DNA of 64,000 bases from an uncultured Methylophaga sp. GTDB lineage: Bacteria > Pseudomonadota > Gammaproteobacteria > Nitrosococcales > Methylophagaceae. The DNA lies in contig NZ_CAMYKO010000004.1 in the NCBI RefSeq assembly GCF_947259025.1, forward strand, positions 310,001-374,000. Reading direction: 5' to 3'. Made by a program: the position numbers and the translations under genes. Of the stretch, positions 18,585-26,481 are shown piece by piece (the first letter of the stretch is position 1; each line of letters begins with the position of its first letter). Below the pieces are notes generated by a model. That model worked only from the letters and a program-made list of their open reading frames with translations, searched no databases and was not told the origin of the DNA.

Positions 18585-18788
18585 ATGAAAACTTCAGTTA
18601 CTCAATCACCATCATGGTTTATTCGCACATTAGTTATGTTCCTGGCTTTGTCTGGTGCTGCTGTGCTGACTGCCTGTGAAGAGCAGGGCCCTGCTGAAGA
18701 AATGGGCGAAAACATCGATGAAAGCGTTGAAGAAGCCGGTGACGCCATGGAAGACGCTGCTGATGATGCTGAAGAGGCAATGGAATAA
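18585..18788 (+). CDS. Small acidic lipoprotein, entericidin-related
   Basis: A 67-residue product with a strong Shine-Dalgarno (GAAGGAGG) and a lipoprotein signal peptide ending in LTAC (Cys31). The short mature part is almost only Glu, Asp and Ala (NIDESVEEAGDAMEDAADDA). The EAGDAMEDAAD pattern is like the EAAGDAIEDSAD end of the entericidin-like copies, so I infer common origin. It begins a plus-strand set with the DUF883 and YqjE-like genes, 52 bases upstream of the former. Confidence 0.75.
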   Translation: MKTSVTQSPSWFIRTLVMFLALSGAAVLTACEEQGPAEEMGENIDESVEEAGDAMEDAADDAEEAME

Positions 18789-18840
18789 ACCGCTACGGTA
18801 TTTCTTGTTTTAAAGATTGATTCACACAGGAGGTTAAATC

Positions 18841-19110
18841 ATGGCAACACAGAACAATAATCAGGATTTACAGGCTCAGCTTGATACCCTGCGAGAAGAT
18901 TTCAGTGAACTCACTAAGACAATGAAAACAATGAGCACTGACTATGCCAAGCAGGGTCAGCAAAAAGTCCGCGATGGTGCCCAGCAAGCCAAAGCCCAGG
19001 CAGCACAGAGCCTGGATCAAGCCAAACAGGAAGTTGAAGCGCGCCCATACACCAGCATGGCTGTGGCTTTTGGTGTTGGCCTGGTGGTAGGCAAACTGCT
19101 GGACAGATAA
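18841..19110 (+). CDS. ElaB/YqjD-family (DUF883) membrane-anchored protein
   Basis: An 89-residue protein made of a long charged amphipathic helix (residues 8-70) and a C-terminal transmembrane segment with RPYTSMAVAFGVGLVVGKLLDR, the family signature. In E. coli, YqjD and ElaB are tail-anchored inner-membrane proteins that bind ribosomes in stationary phase. The Shine-Dalgarno AGGAGG lies 6-7 bases before the ATG. It is followed after 29 bases by a YqjE-like gene, as in the E. coli yqjD-yqjE order. Confidence 0.85.
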   Translation: MATQNNNQDLQAQLDTLREDFSELTKTMKTMSTDYAKQGQQKVRDGAQQAKAQAAQSLDQAKQEVEARPYTSMAVAFGVGLVVGKLLDR

Positions 19111-19139
19111 GTGGCAATGGCGATGACAGGAGTTAAGTC

Positions 19140-19586
19140 ATGAGATGGCGCGCGAAGTTACAAGTGAATACCGTTGCTACGCTGCTGGCAAGCTTGCTGG
19201 GGGTGCTGGCGACGGGCTTTGCCGCCGTCGGGCTGTATCTGTTTCTGGAGAAACAGGTGCAGCCTGACTTAGCCGCTTTTTACACAGCCTGCGCGCTATT
19301 GCTGCTGGCCATTTTTATCCTGCTGCTGGCGCGGTTTGTCACCAGTCCTCCCTCGACACCTCCGGCCAGGCAAAATGAAGACCCAACACAGGGTGTTCAA
19401 CAGATCCTGGATCAGATATCTGACACGGGGGTGACCGCATTGGTGGAAAAGTATCCAGGCAGGGCGGTCGCGGCGACCCTGGCAGCTGGCTTAGTGCTGG
19501 GCTACAGCGCTGAAGCCAGAACTGCTGTAAAAGCAGCCTGCCGGGAATGGCTCAATGAGGAGTCGAATCAAAAAAAGCCCCAGTGA
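19140..19586 (+). CDS. YqjE-like/holin-superfamily membrane protein
   Basis: A 148-residue protein with two transmembrane helices at about residues 14-34 and 45-65. After a Pro-rich linker comes a third hydrophobic stretch near residues 111-125 (YPGRAVAATLAAGLVLGYS). That stretch resembles the DUF883 membrane end of the preceding gene. The position after the ElaB/YqjD-like gene suggests YqjE. The function is unknown. Confidence 0.6.
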   Translation: MRWRAKLQVNTVATLLASLLGVLATGFAAVGLYLFLEKQVQPDLAAFYTACALLLLAIFILLLARFVTSPPSTPPARQNEDPTQGVQQILDQISDTGVTALVEKYPGRAVAATLAAGLVLGYSAEARTAVKAACREWLNEESNQKKPQ

Positions 19587-19600
19587 ACGGGGCTTTTTTA
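19571..19600. terminator. Bidirectional intrinsic terminator
   Basis: The hairpin AAGCCCC-agtgaac-GGGGCTT is flanked by A-runs on the left and T-runs on the right. It serves both the YqjE-like gene, whose stop lies inside its left arm, and the convergent entericidin-like gene, whose stop is the next base. Confidence 0.9.
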
Positions 19601-19741
19601 TCAGTAGTTCTTGTTTTCGCTGGCTTTTTTTTCAATGGCATCACCCGCGGCCTCTACGTCTTTACCCATACCTTCGATGGTATTGCAGCCTGTCACCACG
19701 CAGGTGAGACAAAAAGCTATCAACAATGAAATAATTTTCAC
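19601..19741 (-). CDS. Entericidin-like small lipoprotein (copy 2)
   Basis: A 46-residue product starting at GTG 19741 behind GGAGAAG. The signal peptide ends in the lipobox VTGC (Cys19), then NTIEGMGKDVEAAGDAIEKKA. It is clearly a paralogue of the gene at 17263: both have 46 residues, the same motif and the same SENKNY/DENKNY ending. This copy has Lys where the other has acidic residues near the end, so the net charge differs. Confidence 0.85.
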   Translation of the reverse strand: MKIISLLIAFCLTCVVTGCNTIEGMGKDVEAAGDAIEKKASENKNY

Positions 19742-20052
19742 AGACTTCTCCAGATTGATGAGGTAGAAAAATTATTGCGTTAAAATAGCCTGATCGTTCA
19801 GGCAAATCAAAAAATTATCTTGCCCCTTCCATTTGCTTGAACGTCTCTCCCTGCAAGTCATGTCGGTGGGTGCTACGTTCTGGCCTGACTTTACAGGTCA
19901 CAACTGACAGGTGCATCAACATGGTGCTGTTTGAGAGGTAAAGGTCAGACAGGGTGAGCCGACGCTCGTCGGGACATCGAACGTTTTTCTTCAGCGCCAG
20001 ATAATATAGGCTTTTCACCGACAGTTGTTTAGAAACACGCTTCAGGTAGGAC
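19742..20052. other. Intergenic region upstream of the EAL gene
   Basis: 311 bases between the divergent entericidin-like gene and the EAL gene. A 79-codon minus-strand frame at 19815-20054 has no recognisable product and overlaps the EAL start, so I do not call it. No RNA gene was recognised. Confidence 0.35.
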
Positions 20053-20817
20053 ATGTCAAAATTCTCATCATTACCCTCCGGTTGTCATCATTGCCTAGAT
20101 AAGAATGGCGCGGAAATAGACTTTTCAATGGCATTTCAGCCTATCGTTAATGCCGAAAGTAAAACCATCTTTGGTTATGAAGCGCTGGTCAGAGGAGTCA
20201 ATAACGAACCTGCGGGGTTTGTGCTGGATAAGTTAAATGATGAGAATCGTTACTTTTTTGACCAGTCCATCCGAGTCAAGGCGATCAGTACTGCAGTCGA
20301 CTTGGGGCTTGAGTCCTTGTTGTCGATTAACTTCTTTCCTAACGCGGTCTATCGCCCTGAAACCTGCATCAGAACCACATTGAATGCCTGTGAAGAGTAT
20401 GGATTTCCCATCAACAGGGTAATGTTCGAGGTGACCGAGTCAGAAAAGATTGAAGACCGTGAACACCTGAAAAATATTTTCAGCTATTACAACGAAAAGG
20501 GCTTCATCACGGCCATTGATGATTTCGGTGCCGGGTTTTCCGGTCTCAACCTGATATCAGACTGGCAGCCCAATATCGTTAAACTGGATATGAACCTGAT
20601 CCGCAATATCGATCAGGATGTGACACGGCAGCATCTGGTGGAATCGGTCATTGGGTTTGCTCACAAGGTCGGTATCGATATCATTTGTGAGGGTGTGGAA
20701 ACCAAAGCGGAACTCGAGACACTGATGGCAATGGATGTGAGGTTGTTTCAGGGTTTCTTATTTGCCAAGCCGCAGTTTGAGGCATTACCGGAAGTGGATT
20801 TTGATACCATTCTCTAA
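20053..20817 (+). CDS. Stand-alone EAL-domain c-di-GMP phosphodiesterase
   Basis: A 254-residue protein made almost entirely of one EAL domain, which hydrolyses cyclic di-GMP to pGpG. The catalytic set appears complete: E43 in YEALVRG, N93, E126, D156-D157 in the DDFGAGFSGL loop, K177, E213 in EGVET and Q233. The short N-terminus carries a Cys-His-His-Cys motif (residues 11-14) that could bind a metal or be redox-active. There is no sensor domain. It converges on a BLUF photoreceptor gene with only 3 bases between the stops, which suggests the BLUF protein may control it in trans. Confidence 0.93.
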   Translation: MSKFSSLPSGCHHCLDKNGAEIDFSMAFQPIVNAESKTIFGYEALVRGVNNEPAGFVLDKLNDENRYFFDQSIRVKAISTAVDLGLESLLSINFFPNAVYRPETCIRTTLNACEEYGFPINRVMFEVTESEKIEDREHLKNIFSYYNEKGFITAIDDFGAGFSGLNLISDWQPNIVKLDMNLIRNIDQDVTRQHLVESVIGFAHKVGIDIICEGVETKAELETLMAMDVRLFQGFLFAKPQFEALPEVDFDTIL

Positions 20818-20820
20818 GGC

Positions 20821-21279
20821 TCAAGCAAGGCCCATATTGCCGCCGCGAAGCTGACAGGCATCAAGAAAGGCTTCAAAAAATACCCGCGCTTGTCGAGTCA
20901 GTTTATCGACACTCCTGGTCTCCATCATATCCTCAAATAAATCGTAAACTGTTTGATAGTGATGTAATGCGTCTTGCGGAATATGGCGCAAGGCCATGGT
21001 CCAGTCTCGAAAAGCCCGGGACTCAATCATTTCATGGCAAAGCAACTGAACATCCTGGTGGCGATGGTCATCGGCAATGGACGGGTAAATGAAGTCCAGA
21101 GACGTTTTGGGTCCTTCAAGGTATTGAATGATGCTGCCTTGGTGATAAATGAGGCAGCCGGTAACGCCGAAATGTGCATTTTTCCTGCGTGCTGAGTACA
21201 TCAACTGGTCCAATTCCTCACCACTGAACAATTCCACAGCGGTGCTGGTGTACATAATTTTGTGGAGCGGGCTCGCCAT
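20821..21279 (-). CDS. BLUF-domain blue-light photoreceptor
   Basis: A 152-residue protein with an N-terminal BLUF domain (about residues 5-97) and a helical C-terminal extension. The flavin hydrogen-bond network of AppA (Y21, N45, Q63, W104, M106) is matched with identical spacing by Y10, N34, Q52, W93 and M95, so photoactivity is likely. No output domain is present, as in PixD-type short BLUF proteins. The start at 21279 follows AAGGTGA; an upstream extension of 13 codons is open but unsupported. It faces the EAL gene. Confidence 0.93.
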   Translation of the reverse strand: MASPLHKIMYTSTAVELFSGEELDQLMYSARRKNAHFGVTGCLIYHQGSIIQYLEGPKTSLDFIYPSIADDHRHQDVQLLCHEMIESRAFRDWTMALRHIPQDALHHYQTVYDLFEDMMETRSVDKLTRQARVFFEAFLDACQLRGGNMGLA

Positions 21280-21432
21280 AGCATCACCTTTGAAGCTGTT
21301 TACCGTCGAGCCTATCAAAAGATTAGATAAAAAGACATTTCTGTAAATCGAGGGGTAGCGACATCATCACAAATTTTTGATGACTGTATCAGCATCCTCA
21401 AAATTCACTTTTTATAAGCAGAGGAATCAGCC

Positions 21433-21963
21433 ATGCGAAATGCCATTGTGTCAGCCCTGTTATTCATTCCGTCCGTTGCGCTGTCGGCCCAATGTCCGGC
21501 TTTTCTTAATTATGATTTACCCCGCCTGCACTCAGATGAAACTGTCAACATCTGTCAACAGGCCAGTGGTAAGCCCTTACTTATCGTTAATACTGCCAGT
21601 CACTGTGGCTTTACCAAACAATTTGAGGGACTGGAAGATATCCACCAGACTTATAAAGATCGCGACTTGATGGTGGTGGGCTTTGCCAGTAACGACTTCA
21701 ACCAGGAAGCGAAAACGGAAGAAGAGGCTGCGAAAGTGTGCCGTGAGAACTTTGGTGTGACTTTTACCATGGTGGCGCCCAGCTATGTGAAAGGCCAGCG
21801 GGCCAATCCGGTTTTCAGGGAAATCAACCGGCAAAGTGAGGAGCCAAGCTGGAATTTCAATAAGTACCTGATCAATGCCAATGGCGAAGTTGTGAAGCAT
21901 TTTGGTAGCCGGGTCGCTCCCGATGATGCGTCTCTGCACGAAGCGATTGAATCCATGCTCTAG
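21433..21963 (+). CDS. Exported glutathione-peroxidase-family protein
   Basis: A 176-residue protein with a cleavable signal peptide (about residues 1-19, ending in ALSA) and a thioredoxin-fold GPx domain. The peroxidatic cysteine is C58 in NTASHCGFT, in place of selenocysteine. The Trp/Asn block is SWNFNKYL, while the usual Gln motif (CNQFGGQEP) is altered to SNDFNQE. Periplasmic location is inferred. The electron donor is unknown; many bacterial Cys-GPx enzymes use thioredoxin. It stands alone. Confidence 0.88.
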   Translation: MRNAIVSALLFIPSVALSAQCPAFLNYDLPRLHSDETVNICQQASGKPLLIVNTASHCGFTKQFEGLEDIHQTYKDRDLMVVGFASNDFNQEAKTEEEAAKVCRENFGVTFTMVAPSYVKGQRANPVFREINRQSEEPSWNFNKYLINANGEVVKHFGSRVAPDDASLHEAIESML

Positions 21964-22356
21964 ACTAGGCTGATTGCCTTGGCATAAAATGTGATAGAGT
22001 TAACATTTTTGGTCAGTGGCACCAAGCAGACTGAGGCTGGGCGCATCGGTCATAAAGTTATCGGGACAATTTTGCTGATAAATCAGCCGGCTGTTTGGAT
22101 AATATGGCCCGCTCAGCGATGTTGGCTGTGTTGACTTGCTTTTAATTAGCATTGATACTTCACTGACACAGAGATTTCACGCAAGTTTGTCGGCATTTCA
22201 GGGAGATAACAATGAAGCAGGATGTGTTGCAGCAACAGGCATCATTGCCGACTTTTCCCCCCGACTGTGGCAGCATGGCCGTCAAGCTCATGCAACGCAG
22301 TGTCCGGCCTTGTTTCTTGGCTAATACGCATATAGTACATTTTAAGAGGCATCAGG
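21964..22356. other. Long intergenic region before the OmpA/TolC pair
   Basis: 393 bases, probably the leader and promoter region of the OmpA-TolC operon. A 50-codon frame (22212-22364) begins after GGGAGATAAC and overlaps the OmpA-like start by 8 bases. Its product is not recognisable; translational coupling is possible but unproven. No riboswitch pattern was recognised. Confidence 0.35.
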
Positions 22357-22902
22357 ATGATTGATTTACGCCGTTTGTGTCTGCCATTGATGGTCACGCT
22401 GGTGGCGACAGGCTGTAGTCCAATACACGGCACCTTAGGGCCGGACAAGCAGCAGTCGGATTTGCGCGAGTCGGTTGAAGCACCGTTTCAATTAAGCGAA
22501 GGCGAATCGCCTTTCTGTAACGTGCCACCCATGCAGATACCCGAGGTGCCGGAGTTAGCCAGAGCGCCGGATATCTTCAGCTACAAACTGTTCTTCCTGC
22601 TGGATCAGACAACATTCACAGAAGAATCCAGGCGTGAGTCTGAAGAGATTTATCAGGAAATCCTGGATCGAGATTTCAGTGAAATCACCATCAGCGGCCA
22701 TACTGATACCTCGGCTTCCAATGCCTATAATGAAGCCTTGTCACTGCGTCGCTCCAAGAAAGTACGTCAGCAGTTGATTGAGTATGGTGTGCCGGCAGAT
22801 ACCATCAGCATTTCTGCTGAAGGTGAGTATCGTCTGCTGGTCACAACCCCTGATGATACGGTTGAAGTAAGAAATCGTCGCGTCGAAATTACCGCACGCT
22901 GA
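22357..22902 (+). CDS. OmpA-family lipoprotein
   Basis: A 181-residue product with a lipoprotein signal (VATGC, Cys20) and a C-terminal OmpA-like peptidoglycan-binding domain (ISGHTDTSASNAYNEALSLRRSKKV ... RNRRVEI). The Asp and Arg that bind diaminopimelate are both visible, in HTDTS and NRRVEI. It is 17 bases upstream of a TolC-family gene. This pair is familiar from type I secretion loci for large RTX adhesins, but no ABC transporter or membrane-fusion gene lies nearby. Confidence 0.87.
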   Translation: MIDLRRLCLPLMVTLVATGCSPIHGTLGPDKQQSDLRESVEAPFQLSEGESPFCNVPPMQIPEVPELARAPDIFSYKLFFLLDQTTFTEESRRESEEIYQEILDRDFSEITISGHTDTSASNAYNEALSLRRSKKVRQQLIEYGVPADTISISAEGEYRLLVTTPDDTVEVRNRRVEITAR

Positions 22903-22919
22903 TTGACGGAGATTAAGCA

Positions 22920-24263
22920 ATGCTACACAAATTCAAGCTGGTGACTTTAACGGCTTCCGTGCTGAGCGCAAGTTTGCTGATGTCGCAGTCGGCTTCAGCG
23001 CAGTCACTGACCGAAGCGGTTGATAAAACCATTCAAAGTAACCCCAACGTTCTGGCTGAAGGCTACTATCGTCGCAGTGTCGATAAAACCATCGACCAAG
23101 CACGTGCCGGCTACTATCCGCAGGTTGATCTGAACCTCGGTATCGGGCGTGAACGGGCTGAAAATAATTCCACAGCACCGGGCCATAGCCACCTGACTCG
23201 CGGTGAAGCCGGTCTCAGTGCATCACAAATGTTGTATGACGGATTTGCCACCAAAAGTGCGATTGAACAAAGCCAGTCAATGGCTGAGTCAGCCGGTTAC
23301 AGTGTGTTTGATACTGCCGAGACTACCTCACTCAGAGCGGTTCAGGTTTACCTGGATGTACTGCGCCGGCAGGATCTGCTCAAGCTGACTGAGGACAACA
23401 TGGAAAGCCATGAGCGCATTTTCTCGCAGATAGAGCAACGCAGTGAGAGCGGGGTCGGAAACAGTGCTGATTTGGAACAGACCCGTGGTCGTCTCGCCCT
23501 GTCTGAAGCCAATCTGACATCCAACCAAGGCAACCTGGAAGACGCCCTCAGTAGTTATAACCGAGTCGTGGGCAATATGCCGGAATCACCGGCCGATCCG
23601 GGGCTGGATTGCTGTGATAAAGCGCCTGCCACGCTGGAAGATGCGATGACAATCGCTTACAACCAGCATCCGGCTTTGCGCTCTGCCATGGCTCAGCATG
23701 AAGCTGCGCTGGCCCAGGAGCAGGGCGCAGAAGCGCCGTTCCATCCACAGGTGAATTTTGAACTCAGCACTAGAGCTGATAATGATCTGGATGGCCAGAA
23801 AGGGCATGAAAAAGAAGTACTGGCCATGCTCAGACTTCGCTATAACCTGCTTAATGGTGGTGCTGATAAGGCGCGGCTGGAAGAAACTGCCTTCCTCAGC
23901 CAGCAGGCGCGGGAAGAAGCCAATATCGCCGTACGCGACATCGAGCGCGATGTGCGTCTGGCCTGGAATTCTCTGGATAATCTCTCGCACCAGTTGCCGG
24001 TTCTCAAGCAGCGTATGGAGTCTGCCAAACAGACCCGCGAAGCCTATCAGCAGCAATTTAATCTGGGACAGCGCACGCTGTTAGACTTGCTGGACACCGA
24101 AAATGAAGTGCTGACAGCCAGCTCCGAGTACACCAATGCCTATTATGATCATCTCTATGCCTGCTATTGGCTGGCAGAGACTATGGGCAAACTGCTGGAG
24201 CACCTGGAACTGGAAGCACCGGAAGAAGCCATTACTGTGGCCAGTCCCGAGCCGGTCGAATAA
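22920..24263 (+). CDS. TolC-family outer-membrane channel protein
   Basis: A 447-residue protein with a signal peptide ending in ASA and two OEP repeats. SLTEAVDKTIQSNPNVLAEGYYRRSVDKTIDQARAGYYPQ begins the first, and TLEDAMTIAYNQHPALRSAMAQHEAALAQEQGA the second. The phrase QFNLGQRTLLDLLDTENEVLTA near the C-terminus is typical of type I secretion channels of the LapE/AggA class. It forms an operon with the preceding OmpA-like lipoprotein and ends at a terminator. Partners LapB and LapC are not in the window. Confidence 0.9.
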   Translation: MLHKFKLVTLTASVLSASLLMSQSASAQSLTEAVDKTIQSNPNVLAEGYYRRSVDKTIDQARAGYYPQVDLNLGIGRERAENNSTAPGHSHLTRGEAGLSASQMLYDGFATKSAIEQSQSMAESAGYSVFDTAETTSLRAVQVYLDVLRRQDLLKLTEDNMESHERIFSQIEQRSESGVGNSADLEQTRGRLALSEANLTSNQGNLEDALSSYNRVVGNMPESPADPGLDCCDKAPATLEDAMTIAYNQHPALRSAMAQHEAALAQEQGAEAPFHPQVNFELSTRADNDLDGQKGHEKEVLAMLRLRYNLLNGGADKARLEETAFLSQQAREEANIAVRDIERDVRLAWNSLDNLSHQLPVLKQRMESAKQTREAYQQQFNLGQRTLLDLLDTENEVLTASSEYTNAYYDHLYACYWLAETMGKLLEHLELEAPEEAITVASPEPVE

Positions 24264-24279
24264 ATCATTCTGCTGAAAC

Positions 24280-24309
24280 AAAAAGCCCCGTTCATCGGGG
24301 CTTTTTTTT
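24280..24309 (+). terminator. Intrinsic terminator after the TolC-family gene
   Basis: The hairpin AAGCCCCG-ttcat-CGGGGCTT ends in a run of eight T, 17 bases after the stop. Confidence 0.92.
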
Positions 24310-24436
24310 GCTATCTCGCTCGCTATACCAAAGGGAATGCGTGATAACAGCGACTGGCCGGCATATCAGGAAGATCCTCCCTTTAATCGCCCGGGCAACT
24401 GAGCGATAGTAAAACAGTGATGTTCAGGGATAACAA

Positions 24437-24856
24437 ATGATCGAACGCGATGAAGATACCTTTGCAGCGCTCAGGGAGATGGCAGAGGACATTCACCTGG
24501 TTTCGCGCAACCACAACGATGAACTGATAGGCATCGAGTATTACAACAATCTGCAAGTGCTCAGCACAGAAGAGCTGGATGAACTGGTCACCTTGTGGCA
24601 GCGAAAGAAAATCACCTGTCGTAAGGAAAAGCTTGCCTCTCAGTGGCTGGTGTTGCAGGTACTGATGCTGATTGCTTTCGCTATCTATATTGGCTGGTTA
24701 TCCGGCGGCATAACTGGCACGATTTCCAGTCTGATCGGTGTTATAGCCATGATCAAGATGATCGAAGATAAACGGGTGCGGATCGCCAGGCGTAACCTTG
24801 CTGATGCCAGCCGTGTTTATCAGCATCTGGCAGACTTCCAGCAGTCCCAGCGCTGA
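24437..24856 (+). CDS. Hypothetical two-TM membrane protein
   Basis: A 139-residue protein with an acidic N-terminal half and two adjacent transmembrane helices (about residues 71-89 and 92-108). A basic amphipathic C-terminus follows (KMIEDKRVRIARRNLADASRVYQ). No family recognised. It is followed by tpx after 88 bases, with its own Shine-Dalgarno there, so co-transcription is possible but not required. Confidence 0.65.
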   Translation: MIERDEDTFAALREMAEDIHLVSRNHNDELIGIEYYNNLQVLSTEELDELVTLWQRKKITCRKEKLASQWLVLQVLMLIAFAIYIGWLSGGITGTISSLIGVIAMIKMIEDKRVRIARRNLADASRVYQHLADFQQSQR

Positions 24857-24944
24857 ACATATCACGCTGCTGGTTGACATCAAATCATCAGGATGTAAGG
24901 CTCATGCAGCCACAATAAACATCAATACTCAGGAGGAAATTTTT

Positions 24945-25439
24945 ATGGCAACAGTCACATTAAAAGGTAATCCATTTAAAACTGCCGGCGAACTGCCTGC
25001 GGTTGGCAGCAAAGCACCAGCTTTTACCCTGACCAAGCAGGATCTGTCAGATCTGAATCTGTCTGACATTTCGGGCCGTGTTGTACTGAATATCTTCCCT
25101 TCAGTTGATACCCCAACCTGTGCAACATCAGTACGTGAATTCAACAAAAAGGCCGCTTCGCTCGATAGCACCACCGTTGTCTGTGTTTCCAAGGATCTGC
25201 CGTTTGCACTGGCGCGTTTCTGTGGTGCGGAAGGCATTGAAGACGTGGAAGCAGCCTCAGCTTTCCGCTCCAGCTTTGCCGATGACTATGGCCTGACCAT
25301 GAAAGAAGGTCCTCTGGCTGAACTATGCTCCCGCGCCGTTGTGGTAATTGGTGAGGATGGCAATGTGCTCTACACCGAGCAGGTCGCCGAAATTGCCGAC
25401 GAACCTGATTACGACAAAGCCCTGGCTGCCTTGTCCTAA
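24945..25439 (+). CDS. tpx: Thiol peroxidase
   Basis: A 164-residue atypical 2-Cys peroxiredoxin that reduces lipid and alkyl hydroperoxides with thioredoxin. The peroxidatic cysteine is C59 in PSVDTPTCATS, the resolving cysteine is C93 in ARFCGAEG, and an additional C80 is present. The N-terminus VTLKGNPFKTAGELPAVGSKAPAF is typical. I use ATG 24945 behind a perfect AGGAGG rather than an upstream in-frame codon. A terminator follows. Confidence 0.96.
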   Translation: MATVTLKGNPFKTAGELPAVGSKAPAFTLTKQDLSDLNLSDISGRVVLNIFPSVDTPTCATSVREFNKKAASLDSTTVVCVSKDLPFALARFCGAEGIEDVEAASAFRSSFADDYGLTMKEGPLAELCSRAVVVIGEDGNVLYTEQVAEIADEPDYDKALAALS

Positions 25440-25452
25440 TCGCTGTGAAGAT

Positions 25453-25484
25453 ACCCCGGCTGCTCGCGTGGCCGGGGTTTTTTT
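25453..25484 (+). terminator. Intrinsic terminator after tpx
   Basis: The hairpin ACCCCGGC-tgctcgcgtg-GCCGGGGT is followed by seven T, 13 bases after the tpx stop. Confidence 0.9.
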
Positions 25485-25650
25485 ATGTCTGAAAAACGCA
25501 GCCGTGTTGAAAAAATAAGCCAACCCACTAAAGCGTCATTTCATCGCTTTTATAAAAGCGATACTTAATCCTCAATAAGCGTTCGCGTGAAACTCAAAAA
25601 AACGGCTTCTGTCATTGAATTAAGGGCCGGGTTTAGGATTAAATTGAGTT

Positions 25651-26298
25651 ATGAACGAATCTGCGGGCATGTTTTCTTCGGTGGCGGTGCTGGCCGAATT
25701 TCATCCTCAGGCTAAAGCACTGCGCTTCTGGCGTGATGAACAGCAGGAAATGCTACACGCCAAGGTTGAGCTTTATGATGCGCCGCTCGAGGCGCTACAG
25801 GAGCTTGAAGCCGATATTGCGCTGGTCTCCAGCTCGCTGAGCGATGCTGCATTGCCGGACTTTCACGCTTTTTGTACCGATATTGAGAGTATCTTCCGTG
25901 GCGCACAGCCCAGTGGTCCGGTGACACAATTGTCAGCAGTGGACTGGGCCCGTTTTCGTCGGATATCAGCCTATGCCCAGTACTGGCAGGATCGCAACCC
26001 ATGCGAAGTCAGTAAGCTGCTGACCTTTATGATGGGTATTCCGCTTTTCAGCCAGTTGCTGGGCAGTTTTATCACCCGCCGCCATGGCGAGACCGAGCAG
26101 GCTATTATGCAGCAGACAGCAGAGCCCGGCGGGATTTATATCATGGGGGTGAACCGCTTTCATCAGCTGTTCAGTGATGAGATCGATACCGCCTTCAATG
26201 AAGCCAAGCTACTGGTCTCTACCTTTCGTGGCACGCGCGATGATAATGCGGCACGCATTATCAACGGCATGGTCAAGTCGACTTTTTTCCATTCATAA
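25651..26298 (+). CDS. Hypothetical protein, function unknown
   Basis: A 215-residue soluble-looking protein with no signal peptide or clear membrane helix. It has an acidic N-terminal half and a C-terminal half with FMMGIPLFSQLLGSFITRRHGE and IYIMGVNRFHQLF. No family recognised. It lies alone between the tpx terminator and the hairpin that precedes the MscS gene. Coding status is supported by length, a plausible start and an uninterrupted frame with normal composition. Confidence 0.65.
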   Translation: MNESAGMFSSVAVLAEFHPQAKALRFWRDEQQEMLHAKVELYDAPLEALQELEADIALVSSSLSDAALPDFHAFCTDIESIFRGAQPSGPVTQLSAVDWARFRRISAYAQYWQDRNPCEVSKLLTFMMGIPLFSQLLGSFITRRHGETEQAIMQQTAEPGGIYIMGVNRFHQLFSDEIDTAFNEAKLLVSTFRGTRDDNAARIINGMVKSTFFHS

Positions 26299-26432
26299 GT
26301 TTTAAAAAACCAAGTTATCACCGCCGGGTCGGGAACCAACTGATCCGCTATCTGTCGGAGATTTCATGGCGCACAGTCTGTCGCCATCGGCAAAGCTGCC
26401 AACCTTTTGACTTCTATTGTTTTGAGTTTACC

Positions 26433-26462
26433 CGCCCCTGTTTTGCAGGGGCGAGGTTTTTT
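26433..26462 (+). terminator. Intrinsic terminator or attenuator upstream of the MscS-type gene
   Basis: The hairpin CGCCCCTG-ttttg-CAGGGGCG is followed by a short AGG and six T. It lies about 135 bases after the hypothetical gene and only 19 bases before the MscS ATG. It supports the later start codon for MscS, and could act as an attenuator if the gene is read from upstream. Confidence 0.75.
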
Positions 26463-26481
26463 GTCTGAAAAGGGGCTGGCC

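Noticed and set aside
19815-20054. 79-codon minus-strand frame before the EAL gene
   Set aside because: No recognisable product, basic random composition, and it overlaps the EAL start codon.
22212-22364. 50-codon frame overlapping the OmpA-like start
   Set aside because: It has a passable Shine-Dalgarno but no signal peptide, helix or family pattern; kept only as a remark in the intergenic entry.
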